Shown here: one piece after another, positions 26,435 to 34,970 of the stretch | How positions within the stretch are numbered: position 1 is the stretch's first letter | Layout of the letters: every line of letters starts with the position of its first letter | DNA from: Thalassotalea_A litorea | GTDB taxonomy: Bacteria; Pseudomonadota; Gammaproteobacteria; Enterobacterales; Alteromonadaceae | Direction: 5' to 3' | Assembly: GCF_043642205.1 (NCBI RefSeq) | Contig: NZ_JBHZSG010000015.1 | Coordinates: 1 to 64,000 of the forward strand | Length of the DNA stretch: 64,000 nucleotides | Notes under the pieces: model-generated | Seen by the model: only the letters and a program-made list of their open reading frames with translations | Told to the model about the DNA's origin: nothing | Databases searched by the model: none | Program-made: the position numbers and the translations under genes

Positions 26435-27457
26435 ATGCACCCATTGCTAAATCAACTTCTGCGCCCCTGGCGAATGCTAAAGCATGGTACTCAGTTGGTT
26501 GTTTATGGCGCTAAAGCAACGTTTTTTGGGCGCCAGCTAACGTTATCTCAAGACAAGCTCCAACACATCAATGATGGAGACCTACTGCTGTTTGCAACGC
26601 TTCGTAATGAAGCGCATCGGATGGAGTATTTTCTCGAATATTACCGTAATCTCGGTATTAATCACTTCATTCTGGTTGATAATGGTTCGGATGATGGCTT
26701 TAGTTATTGGATTAAGGAGCATGAGGATGTGTCAGTCTTTTACACAACACATTCTTATAAAGCCTCCAACTTTGGCATGCATTGGCTTAATTATTTACTG
26801 CGCCACTATGGTTCGAACCATTGGTGTATGACATGCGATCCCGATGAATTTTTAGTGTTTCCCAAACAAGAAGATCTGAGCTTACAGCAGCTGTGTCAGT
26901 ACCTCGAGCAAACGCATCGGCCCAGTTTTTATACCAATATGGTGGATATGTATGGCAAAGGGGCGTTACGAGAATGTATATACAAACCGGGAACCGACCC
27001 GCTGCTAAGTCATCCTTATTTTGATCGCAGCGGCTATTTTTACCATGAAAATAAACCCTATACCTCCATATGGGCGCAAGGGGGGGTTCGGCTCAGAACC
27101 TTGTTTAAGAACAATCCCGTGCAAGCACCTGCCTTGAACAAAACGCCGCTGATCAAGTGGAAATGGTATTATGCCTATATATCCTCGATGCATATGGCGA
27201 TCCCACGTAAATTAAACAAAGGCTACCAACAAGGTCTTACAGGTGCCTTGCTGCACTTTAAATTTATTGCTGATTTTGAGGAAAAAATTATCGAAGAAAT
27301 GGAACGCAAAGAGCACTATGGTGATTCGCTAGAGTACAAAAAATATCAGGATTTTTTGCAAAATTCGATGCACTTTGAACCTGGGGTATCGATCAAATAT
27401 CAAGGATGGAAACAACTTCAGCAACTAGGCCTTATCGTTAATCAGGAGTTAAACTGA
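26435..27457 (+). CDS. Family 2-like glycosyltransferase (first of two paralogues)
   Basis: A 340-residue GT-A type enzyme. The core is LLFATLRNEAHRMEYFLEYYRNLGINHFILVDNGSDDG (residues about 51-88). The catalytic metal site is CDPDEFLVF (135-142), a DxD variant. This matches the Glyco_tranf_2_4 group found in surface-glycan loci. Its paralogue at 29003 has the same motif spacing over the first 140 residues. It overlaps the next gene by one base and starts 11 bases after the sulfotransferase. Donor and acceptor sugars cannot be read from sequence. Confidence 0.8.
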   Translation: MHPLLNQLLRPWRMLKHGTQLVVYGAKATFFGRQLTLSQDKLQHINDGDLLLFATLRNEAHRMEYFLEYYRNLGINHFILVDNGSDDGFSYWIKEHEDVSVFYTTHSYKASNFGMHWLNYLLRHYGSNHWCMTCDPDEFLVFPKQEDLSLQQLCQYLEQTHRPSFYTNMVDMYGKGALRECIYKPGTDPLLSHPYFDRSGYFYHENKPYTSIWAQGGVRLRTLFKNNPVQAPALNKTPLIKWKWYYAYISSMHMAIPRKLNKGYQQGLTGALLHFKFIADFEEKIIEEMERKEHYGDSLEYKKYQDFLQNSMHFEPGVSIKYQGWKQLQQLGLIVNQELN

Positions 27458-28992
27458 TGCGTCTTGCCTATGCCATTCTCGCCCATGAACCATTCGAGCA
27501 AATTCGACCTCTATTACAATGCCTGACCGATAATGGCGATATCATTGCTTTGCATTATGATCTTGCCACCCAGCATCGGCACGATATAGAGCTTATCAAA
27601 TGCCATTTTCCCAATGTCATTCTGGCATCCCAAGTCGCGGTTGAGTGGGGCGAGTCGTCAATCGTTATGGCGACGTTAAATTGTCTTAAGGCGTTGCTCC
27701 ACCGCGATGAGCAAGCGGACTACGTTACCTTGCTAAGTGGAAGCTGTTTTCCCGTCAAATCGAGTACGCATCTGGCAAACTACCTTGCACAATCGCCTGG
27801 GTGTGAATACATTGAAGCCGTCAACGTTGAGCATCATCGCTGGATCACCGAGGGGATCCAGCAACAGAGGTGGGAATTGCCCCATTGGTGCAACTGGCGC
27901 AAACACCCAAAACTGTTTTCATGGTCGATAAAGTTGTTGACGCTGCTTGGCGTTAAACGAAAATTCCCCCTCGACTTCCCGGTGCATATGGGTTCACAGT
28001 GGTGGACCTTAAGTTGGTTGATGGTCACGAAAGTCGTTGCCCTGTGTGAGCAACAACCAAGATTGCTCAGTTTTTTAACAAAAACCTGGATCCCCGATGA
28101 GTTCTTTTTTCAGACCTTAGTCGCTTATTTAATCGATAACAAATCTCAGATAAAACCGCCGTTAATGAATTACCAGTTTAACTGCAAAGGTATTCCAAAA
28201 ATTTTTTCGTTAAACGATATTCATCAGTTGCAGGCATTACCTGACAATAAATGCTTTACCCGGAAAATTCAAAGCAGGGATCTCAAATTTGTATCCTTAC
28301 TCAGCGGTGTATACTTAAACAAGGCTCAGCTCCCGACGGAGGTCAATATCATCGACTATGGGAAAATACCTGATAATTTGCGTTGGTATAAACGCAGTTG
28401 CCTGTTTGATGAAGACTTGGATCAATTACCAGTCCCATGCTCGATCATAATCTGGCACAAAGGCAGTGAAAAAAGTACTAGCTTGCTCGCGGAAAAACTG
28501 ACAGAGCATCTCGTTGAAACGGGGGTTTATGGTAATCTTTTTGCTCAGGAGCGAATTGATTATGGGTCACAGAAGCCGCTTGTCGGTTATCAACCTGATG
28601 ATACGCGGCTGCGTGACTATGATAGGTTAGAGTTTATTCAGCAACTATGTCTGCAGCATCCCAAAGGCGTGGTCTTCTTTTATCAATTTTGTGCTGAAGA
28701 TGAGCTGTTGAAAGTGCTCAGCAGTGCCCGTCAGGTACAGATGCTGGAAGTGTTTGATATGTCTGTTTGTCAGGCATCGCAATTGCATTTGCTGGCATTG
28801 GAGCAACAAGCCAGCTGGAAAAGCAACTCTGTACCGCAGTTCACGGTGGAAAATACCTCACGGATCTGCGCCTGCATATCTGCTCATCAGCAACGATCGC
28901 CGTTTCATCAGGCGTTAATGAATTCCTGCCATCCAGACAATCAACCGGCATATAATCTTCTCCTGGATGGAGAGCGCAATCAGTCTCCTTAA
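27457..28992 (+). CDS. Core-2/I-branching-like (GT14) glycosyltransferase with C-terminal extension
   Basis: A 511-residue protein. The N-terminal 290 residues resemble the GT14 branching family: MRLAYAILAHEPFEQI opening, DYVTLLSGSCFPVKSS, FPVHMGSQWWTLSWLM, and WIPDEFFFQTLV with the acidic catalytic region. These features suggest transfer of GlcNAc or xylose onto a glycan in a beta-1,6-like branch. The C-terminal 190 residues form a separate domain starting near PVPCSIIIWHKGSEKSTSLLAEKL. It looks P-loop-like but is not a clean Walker A. Bacterial GT14 proteins with such tails are known (DUF5927/5928-type, from memory). It lies between two paralogous GT genes. Confidence 0.72.
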   Translation: MRLAYAILAHEPFEQIRPLLQCLTDNGDIIALHYDLATQHRHDIELIKCHFPNVILASQVAVEWGESSIVMATLNCLKALLHRDEQADYVTLLSGSCFPVKSSTHLANYLAQSPGCEYIEAVNVEHHRWITEGIQQQRWELPHWCNWRKHPKLFSWSIKLLTLLGVKRKFPLDFPVHMGSQWWTLSWLMVTKVVALCEQQPRLLSFLTKTWIPDEFFFQTLVAYLIDNKSQIKPPLMNYQFNCKGIPKIFSLNDIHQLQALPDNKCFTRKIQSRDLKFVSLLSGVYLNKAQLPTEVNIIDYGKIPDNLRWYKRSCLFDEDLDQLPVPCSIIIWHKGSEKSTSLLAEKLTEHLVETGVYGNLFAQERIDYGSQKPLVGYQPDDTRLRDYDRLEFIQQLCLQHPKGVVFFYQFCAEDELLKVLSSARQVQMLEVFDMSVCQASQLHLLALEQQASWKSNSVPQFTVENTSRICACISAHQQRSPFHQALMNSCHPDNQPAYNLLLDGERNQSP

Positions 28993-29002
28993 GGGGTAAG
29001 CC

Positions 29003-30154
29003 ATGAATCGCTTTTTTACCCGGTTGTTAAGTTTCCTTTTTGCCCCTCGTGCCTTGTTTGAGCAGGTTTTTGCGTTGTATCTTGCGGCTCGTTTCGAAAA
29101 ACAGCTGACCCTTAAGCAAGATAATCTCGATGCCATTAATAAAGATGACATTCTGTTATTTGCCACGCTCTATAATGAAGCGCATTTGCTCCCGCAATTT
29201 CTCGATCATTATCGCAAGCTGGGGGTGAATCACTTTATTTTCATTGATAATAATTCCACGGACCAAGGAGCTGCATTCGTCGCGATGGACTATGATGCCA
29301 GCGTTTTCCATACCCCTGACAGTTATAAAACTGCCAATTTTGGTATGCATTGGGTTAATGCCTTATTGCGGCGCTATGGCAGTAATCACTGGTGTCTAGT
29401 GTGTGATATCGATGAACATCTGATTTTTCACCATGAAACAGCCGCAGGCGAAACTATACAGGGGCATGATTCACCGTTAGGCAACCTTTGTCAGCGTCTG
29501 GAGCAACAGCAGCAGCAAGCGTTTTACACGATGATGTTGGACATGTATCCAAAACAAGATAATCAGCAACTCGCGGCTGACAAAGCAGAGGATAAGCTTA
29601 CCTCTTTGCTTGATATTTGCCCTTATTTTGACAAGACAAATTACCAGTTCAACTACAACAAAAAATATTCATCACAAATGATACGTGGTGGTGTCAGGCA
29701 GCGACTGCTCTATCAGAAAACCCCTAATAAGGCACCAGCTTTACAGAAGATCCCTTTGGTTAAATGGCGTCCTTATTATGCCTACTTGTCTTCGATGCAC
29801 ACCATTAGCCCGCGTCGATTGAACACTTGTTATCGCCAACCTGAAACCGGCGCATTGTTGCACTTCAAATTTTCGCCCGGATATATAACCAAAGTCATTC
29901 AGGAACAAACCCGACGCCAACACTATGACAACTCCAGTGAGTATTCTCGTTATCAGCAACTGCTATCTACTTCTGCGTTTTACAATGAAGCGCTATCCGT
30001 TGCCTATCGCTCTCCGCAACAATTAATGACTCTGGGCTTTATTAAATGCCAGCAAGGCTCAGATGTTCCTACGGTCAATTATTTAAGTCGTGAAGATAGA
30101 TTTGCTTCCTGTGCGGACAAGGATGGTAAAACTAAGGCGATGAAAAATGGTTGA
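29003..30154 (+). CDS. Family 2-like glycosyltransferase (second paralogue)
   Basis: A 383-residue paralogue of the 26435 product. The N-terminus aligns without gaps through residue 140 (LLFATLYNEAH at 51-61, NHFIFIDNNSTDQG, CDIDEHLIF at 134-142). It carries an insert near 147-160 and a longer C-terminal tail. Divergence between the two is substantial, so the duplication is old and the enzymes probably differ in specificity. It is 10 bases after the GT14-like gene and overlaps the next GT by 8 bases. Confidence 0.8.
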   Translation: MNRFFTRLLSFLFAPRALFEQVFALYLAARFEKQLTLKQDNLDAINKDDILLFATLYNEAHLLPQFLDHYRKLGVNHFIFIDNNSTDQGAAFVAMDYDASVFHTPDSYKTANFGMHWVNALLRRYGSNHWCLVCDIDEHLIFHHETAAGETIQGHDSPLGNLCQRLEQQQQQAFYTMMLDMYPKQDNQQLAADKAEDKLTSLLDICPYFDKTNYQFNYNKKYSSQMIRGGVRQRLLYQKTPNKAPALQKIPLVKWRPYYAYLSSMHTISPRRLNTCYRQPETGALLHFKFSPGYITKVIQEQTRRQHYDNSSEYSRYQQLLSTSAFYNEALSVAYRSPQQLMTLGFIKCQQGSDVPTVNYLSREDRFASCADKDGKTKAMKNG

Positions 30155-31142
30155 GCCGCTAAATGCAATGTCAGCTAATGGCGGCGAATCGGTGGATAGG
30201 GCTGCTGCACTTAACGCAAAAGTACCCAAGGTCAGTGTGATCATGCCTGTCTATAATGCCGGTGCCTATTTATATGATTCGGTTTCCAGTATTTTGCAAC
30301 AAACGTTTCAGGACTTCGAGTTACTGATCCTTGATGATGGCTCTACCGATAACAGTGCAGAAATATTACTGGAATTTGCTGCCAGTGATCCGCGAGTTCG
30401 GGTATTTCTCAGGGCTAACCATGGATTGATTGCATCGCTCAATTATCTAGTAAATAAAGCCCGCGCGAATTTGATTGCCAGAATGGACGCGGACGATATC
30501 AGCGTGCCGACTCGCATTGAGCGTCAGGTTCGATTTTTCAAAGGGCACCCGGATATTGCTATCCTTGGCACTGGATACGAGTATATTGATCGACAGGGAA
30601 ATCGTTTGGGCGAACGCAAAACCCAGACAGAGCACGAAGATATCGTTGCGAGTTTTTTCTTTGGCAATGCCATTGCTCACCCGTCGGTTATGTTTCATCG
30701 AAACCGTTTACCCAAGGGCTGGCTCTATGATAACACTTTTGAAGGGGCGGAAGATCTCGCATTGTGGCTGGTATTAAGTGACGATGTAAAATTGGCAAAT
30801 TTGCCAGAGCCCTTATTGCGATATCGAATCAGTGGACAGTCAGAATCCGATACTAAACATACCTTACAACAGCAAAATGCTTGTCGCGCCATTTATCTCA
30901 ATACACATCTTTGTCGGCATAAAAATGGCGAATCAATTAGCCGGGCCATCTATAATCGCCGCGGCGGAATCGTTCAGTATCCGCGATTCTTATATGCCTG
31001 TATCCAGTTAATGATAAGCAATGCTACCTCAGGTAATGTTCCGGTATGGCCCTTATTCAAAAGAACCATGATGGCGCAATTAACATTTTTCAAACGCTCG
31101 TTGCGTCAGCTACCTAAATTAGAGGAAACGCCAGTTGAATAG
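30147..31142 (+). CDS. Glycosyltransferase family 2
   Basis: A 331-residue cytosolic GT2 enzyme. The classic fold begins at KVSVIMPVYNAGAYLYDSVSSILQQTFQDFELLILDDGSTDNS (about residues 28-70). ARMDADDISVPTRIERQ (DxD-type metal site) follows, then the acceptor region FEGAEDLALWLVLS. It overlaps its predecessor by 8 bases and its successor by 8. Sugar specificity unknown. Confidence 0.88.
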   Translation: MVEPLNAMSANGGESVDRAAALNAKVPKVSVIMPVYNAGAYLYDSVSSILQQTFQDFELLILDDGSTDNSAEILLEFAASDPRVRVFLRANHGLIASLNYLVNKARANLIARMDADDISVPTRIERQVRFFKGHPDIAILGTGYEYIDRQGNRLGERKTQTEHEDIVASFFFGNAIAHPSVMFHRNRLPKGWLYDNTFEGAEDLALWLVLSDDVKLANLPEPLLRYRISGQSESDTKHTLQQQNACRAIYLNTHLCRHKNGESISRAIYNRRGGIVQYPRFLYACIQLMISNATSGNVPVWPLFKRTMMAQLTFFKRSLRQLPKLEETPVE

Positions 31143-31941
31143 GACGAACGCTAAGCCACCATTGATTACATTAGGATTTTCGACCATGACCGGGCGAATG
31201 TCGAGTCTTATCAGTATGCTTGAAGTGTTAGGTGAAACCCCTGGGGTCGAAATTCTTGTCGTGATCCAGGGGGAGGAAGAATCGTTTCCTGCTGCTTTGG
31301 ATTTCGTCACCAGAATTTTTGATCCCATAACCGGGTTAAGCCACAGCCGAAACCTGGTAATTGAAAATAGCAGCGGTAATTACATCTGGTTTCTCGATGA
31401 CGATGTGGTTATAACTCAACACAACCTCGACTGTCTGTTAAACGCCCTGGCAGCAGAGCCGCGTTCACAAGTGTACCGAGCGCAGATAGGCTGTATTGAA
31501 AATCGTGACAAATCTTATAAAACATACGCAACTAATAAAATCTTAAGTCGTTTGCAATTGCTTCAGGTCAGTTCAATCGAATTGATTGTAGAGCGCCAAT
31601 TTATTCTCGAACACCACATTCGCTTTAATGAAAAACTCGGTCTGGGCACATCATTTCCTGCCACTGAGGAAGTGAATTTTTTGCTGGATATCGTCGAACT
31701 TGAAGGGCAGGTAATCAACCTTAATCATAGGCTTGTTTATCATACCTGTTGTGAACAAGGCAGATTGCTTGCCTGTGACGGTATTTTCACCGCTCGTGGT
31801 GCTACGGCTTCAAGATACGGGCCTCTGGGACCTCTGTTATTGTTGCGCTGGGGAGGGCGATATTTTCTCCGGTATCGGCAATTAAGTTATGTGAAGAGTC
31901 TTATCCAGGGCTATTATCAAGGGTATACAAGATTAACTTAG
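31135..31941 (+). CDS. GT2-like glycosyltransferase (TTG start)
   Basis: A 268-residue GT-A fold protein with ITLGFSTMTGRMSSLISMLEVL at the N-terminus and the metal site YIWFLDDDVVIT. A late acceptor segment is FPATEEVNFLLDIVE. The TTG at 31135 is supported by AGAGGAAA 6-7 bases upstream. The first internal ATG (31186) would delete the first beta strand. It lacks the usual VxVIIPxYN opening, so it is a divergent member of the family. Confidence 0.7.
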   Translation: MNRTNAKPPLITLGFSTMTGRMSSLISMLEVLGETPGVEILVVIQGEEESFPAALDFVTRIFDPITGLSHSRNLVIENSSGNYIWFLDDDVVITQHNLDCLLNALAAEPRSQVYRAQIGCIENRDKSYKTYATNKILSRLQLLQVSSIELIVERQFILEHHIRFNEKLGLGTSFPATEEVNFLLDIVELEGQVINLNHRLVYHTCCEQGRLLACDGIFTARGATASRYGPLGPLLLLRWGGRYFLRYRQLSYVKSLIQGYYQGYTRLT

Positions 31942-32079
31942 GCGGGTAAACATCGGATTTTTGATCTGGTTAAGAAGGGATGCCGCAACCATCAAGCCCG
32001 GATATGGAGGTATAGACGGGCAGACACATATTCGATTTATCTGTCATAGTGTTTAGCAAGAGTGATATAGCAGAGCAAT

Positions 32080-32841
32080 ATGACTGAGAAATTTGATAAA
32101 GTTTCGATTATAATGTCGACCTTCAATTCATTGGCGTATGTCGGTGAAGCGATAGAAAGTGTGCTGACGCAATCTTATCCAAATTGGGAATTACTGATAA
32201 CCGACGACGCATCGACAGACAATACCTGGCAGCTACTGACTTTTTATGCTCAACGATATGATAATATTCATATTTTTCTCAATGAGCAGAACCTTGGAGC
32301 GGCCTTGTCACGAAATCGTGGTATTGACCAGTCAAGTGGCCGCTACCTGGCATTTCTTGATGCTGATGATAGTTGGCAAAAAGACAAGCTCATGGAGCAG
32401 GTCGCATTTATGCGTCGCCATCAAATTCCACTAACCTGTACGAGTTATCAAGTGGTGGATGAACAAGGCAACAATCTTGGATTGGTGGATCGATTACCGC
32501 GAGGAGAGATTGGTTATGATGACCTGTTGAAAAAGCGCGTGACATTTGGTTGCTCTACCGTGGTTGTGGATAAGAACAAAACCGGTTATTTTTTGATGCC
32601 GGATTTACGTACGGGTCAGGATTATGCGACTTGGTTGAACATTATCAAACGCGTCGGATACGCGTATCATTACCCGCAACCGTTAACAAATTACCGAATT
32701 ACGCCGGGTTCCATTTCGCGTAATAAGCTGAACAAAGCACAGCGTCAATGGCAAATTTATCGCCAACAGGAGCAGCTTGGCATCATGCGTTCGATGATTT
32801 GTTTTATCCACTATGCCTACAGGGCGACGTTTCGCAGCTAG
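32080..32841 (+). CDS. Glycosyltransferase family 2
   Basis: A 253-residue GT2 enzyme similar to TuaG/WfgS-type transferases. VSIIMSTFNSLAYVGEAIESVLTQSYPNWELLITDDASTDNT opens the fold (residues 8-49). GRYLAFLDADDSWQKDKL holds the DxD-like site, and GQDYATWLNIIKR marks the acceptor/catalytic base. A 138-base gap separates it from the previous GT, longer than elsewhere in the locus. It may have an internal promoter there, although none is clear. Confidence 0.88.
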   Translation: MTEKFDKVSIIMSTFNSLAYVGEAIESVLTQSYPNWELLITDDASTDNTWQLLTFYAQRYDNIHIFLNEQNLGAALSRNRGIDQSSGRYLAFLDADDSWQKDKLMEQVAFMRRHQIPLTCTSYQVVDEQGNNLGLVDRLPRGEIGYDDLLKKRVTFGCSTVVVDKNKTGYFLMPDLRTGQDYATWLNIIKRVGYAYHYPQPLTNYRITPGSISRNKLNKAQRQWQIYRQQEQLGIMRSMICFIHYAYRATFRS

Positions 32842-32914
32842 TCATTCCGGGTGAAGATGTAAAAAATTAAGGTGTTTACACCAAGATTCATGATATTTAA
32901 AGGGAATAAAAACA

Positions 32915-33871
32915 ATGCATTATGATGTGTTCAATGGTGATGCCGACGGTATCCTGGCGTTATTACAATTGCGCCTGGCAGAGCCTAAAGACTCGACTCT
33001 AATCACGGGTGTTAAACGTGATATCTCACTGCTTAAACAAGTTGATCCAGCCAAAGCAACATCCGTAACGGTTCTGGATGTGTCCATGGAAAAGAATATC
33101 GATGCGCTACAACCATTGCTTGATAAGCAAATACCGGTGTTTTATGTGGATCATCATCGAGCGGGAGACATCCCCGAAAGCCCGTTTCTAAAAACTATGG
33201 TGAACACCTCGGCTGAGGTTTGTACCAGTTTACTGGTCAATGATCATTTGCAGGGCAAATATTACCTTTGGGCTATTGCAGCGGCCTTTGGTGATAACTT
33301 ACAGGCAACGGCGCATCGCCATGCACAGCGACTCGGTTTGTCCTCAGCACTGACGAAACAGCTTGAACAGTTAGGTGTTTATATCAACTATAACGGTTAT
33401 GGACGCAGCGTTGAAGATCTACATTTTCATCCTGCAGCCTTGTTTGAGGAACTGCTAAATTTTGCAAGCCCGGAGCCTTTATTTGCCAACCAAGGTTCGT
33501 TATTTTATCAACTGCAACAGGCATATAATGATGATATGGCTAAAGCGTCGTCGGCTGAAATATTATTTGATGTCGATCATTGTAAAGTGGTATGTCTTGA
33601 AGATGCGGCATGGTCGAGAAGGGTAAGTGGCGTTTTTGGCAATGATTTGGCAAATCAGATGCCGGATAAAGCGCACGCGGTGTTTACCCGAAATGTCGAT
33701 GCCAGCTATACGGTTTCGGTGCGGGCTCCGCTGAGCAATAAACAAGGTGCCGATGAAATTTGTGTACAATTTCCAACGGGTGGTGGACGAGCAGGTGCCG
33801 CTGGTGTCAATGCTTTACCTGAATCTCAAGTTCAGCAGTTTATTCAGGTTTTTTCAGAATACTATAAATAA
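32915..33871 (+). CDS. DHH-family phosphoesterase
   Basis: A 318-residue protein with the DHH superfamily motifs: FNGDADGI (residues 6-13), VLDVS (54-58), YVDHH (78-81) and a C-terminal DHHA1-like substrate motif, PTGGGRAGAAGVNAL. The metal-binding Asp/His set is complete, so it should be an active Mn-dependent phosphoesterase. Relatives (NrnA, RecJ, PAP phosphatases) act on nano-RNA, DNA, cyclic dinucleotides or pAp. It sits between the GT genes and galE. A pAp phosphatase role would fit beside the sulfotransferases, but this is speculation. Confidence 0.82.
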   Translation: MHYDVFNGDADGILALLQLRLAEPKDSTLITGVKRDISLLKQVDPAKATSVTVLDVSMEKNIDALQPLLDKQIPVFYVDHHRAGDIPESPFLKTMVNTSAEVCTSLLVNDHLQGKYYLWAIAAAFGDNLQATAHRHAQRLGLSSALTKQLEQLGVYINYNGYGRSVEDLHFHPAALFEELLNFASPEPLFANQGSLFYQLQQAYNDDMAKASSAEILFDVDHCKVVCLEDAAWSRRVSGVFGNDLANQMPDKAHAVFTRNVDASYTVSVRAPLSNKQGADEICVQFPTGGGRAGAAGVNALPESQVQQFIQVFSEYYK

Positions 33872-33891
33872 TATCGAAAGAAGGAAGGGAA

Positions 33892-34902
33892 ATGAGTTTA
33901 CTAATTACCGGTGGTACGGGCTATATTGGCAGTCATACCGTGGTCGAGTTAATTAACGCTAATCGCGATGTTGTCATTGTTGACAATCTGAGCAATTCAT
34001 CCACGTTAGTGCTTGATCGGATTGAACAAATCAGTGGTGTGAAACCGACGTTTATCAAAGCCGATATCTGTGATGAAGCAGCAATGCGTCAGATTTTTAC
34101 TGACCATGATATTGATGGTGTCATTCATTTTGCCGGTCTCAAAGCGGTAGGAGAATCCAATGAAATTCCTCTTTCCTATTATCAGAATAACGTAGCTGGA
34201 ACCTTAGTTTTACTACAGGTTATGGCCGAGTTTAACGTCAAGAATATGGTGTTTAGCTCCTCCGCGACCGTTTACGGTGAGCACAATGTATCACCATTGT
34301 TGGAAACCATGCCAACTTCTGCAACCAATCCTTATGGTCAGACTAAGCTAATGATCGAACATATTTTGTTTGATTTGGCAAAAAGTGACCCTCAGTGGTC
34401 GATTATCTCATTGCGCTATTTCAATCCAATTGGAGCCCATGAAAGCGGCTTGATTGGCGAAAACCCAAATGGCATCCCGAATAATTTGTTGCCTTATGTT
34501 GCTCAGGTTGCCGTTGGACGTCTTAAGCAATTGCAGGTGTTTGGCGATGATTACGATACGATAGATGGCACTGGCGTGCGCGATTATATCCACGTAGTTG
34601 ATTTGGCCTTAGGTCATCTCAAAGCGGTTGAAGCCTTAGCTAAAAACCCGGGCTGTACAGCAATTAATTTAGGGACAGGTAACGGAACTTCGGTATTACA
34701 GATTGTTGAGCAATTTAAAGCGATATCTGGTGTTGATATTCCTTATCAAATCGTTACTCGTCGCCCGGGGGATATTGCCACAGTATTTGCGAACGCTAAC
34801 CTGGCGGCTGAAAAGCTTGAATGGCAAGCGGAACGCGGTTTGAAAGAAATGATTGCCGATACCTGGAACTGGCAATCCAAAAATCCAAATGGCTTCGAAT
34901 AA
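33892..34902 (+). CDS. galE: UDP-glucose 4-epimerase
   Basis: Interconverts UDP-glucose and UDP-galactose (and often the N-acetyl forms). The 336 residues include the NAD-binding LLITGGTGYIGSHTV (residues 3-17), DNLSNSS, FAGLKAVGES, the catalytic SSSATVYG and YGQTK (Tyr/Lys), and RYFNPIGAHESG. It starts 20 bases after the DHH gene with a GAAGGGAA ribosome site. It ends the polysaccharide locus and is followed by a strong terminator. Confidence 0.97.
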   Translation: MSLLITGGTGYIGSHTVVELINANRDVVIVDNLSNSSTLVLDRIEQISGVKPTFIKADICDEAAMRQIFTDHDIDGVIHFAGLKAVGESNEIPLSYYQNNVAGTLVLLQVMAEFNVKNMVFSSSATVYGEHNVSPLLETMPTSATNPYGQTKLMIEHILFDLAKSDPQWSIISLRYFNPIGAHESGLIGENPNGIPNNLLPYVAQVAVGRLKQLQVFGDDYDTIDGTGVRDYIHVVDLALGHLKAVEALAKNPGCTAINLGTGNGTSVLQIVEQFKAISGVDIPYQIVTRRPGDIATVFANANLAAEKLEWQAERGLKEMIADTWNWQSKNPNGFE

Positions 34903-34916
34903 GATGGATACAAAAT

Positions 34917-34942
34917 AAAGGGGCCTTTTGGCCCCTTTTTTA
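34917..34942 (+). terminator. Intrinsic terminator after galE
   Basis: GGGGCC-TTTT-GGCCCC (34920-34935) followed by six T. It closes the polysaccharide locus and may weakly stop putP transcripts from the other side. Confidence 0.9.
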
Positions 34943-34970
34943 TCGCATGAATTTTCTGTTGGTTATTGTT

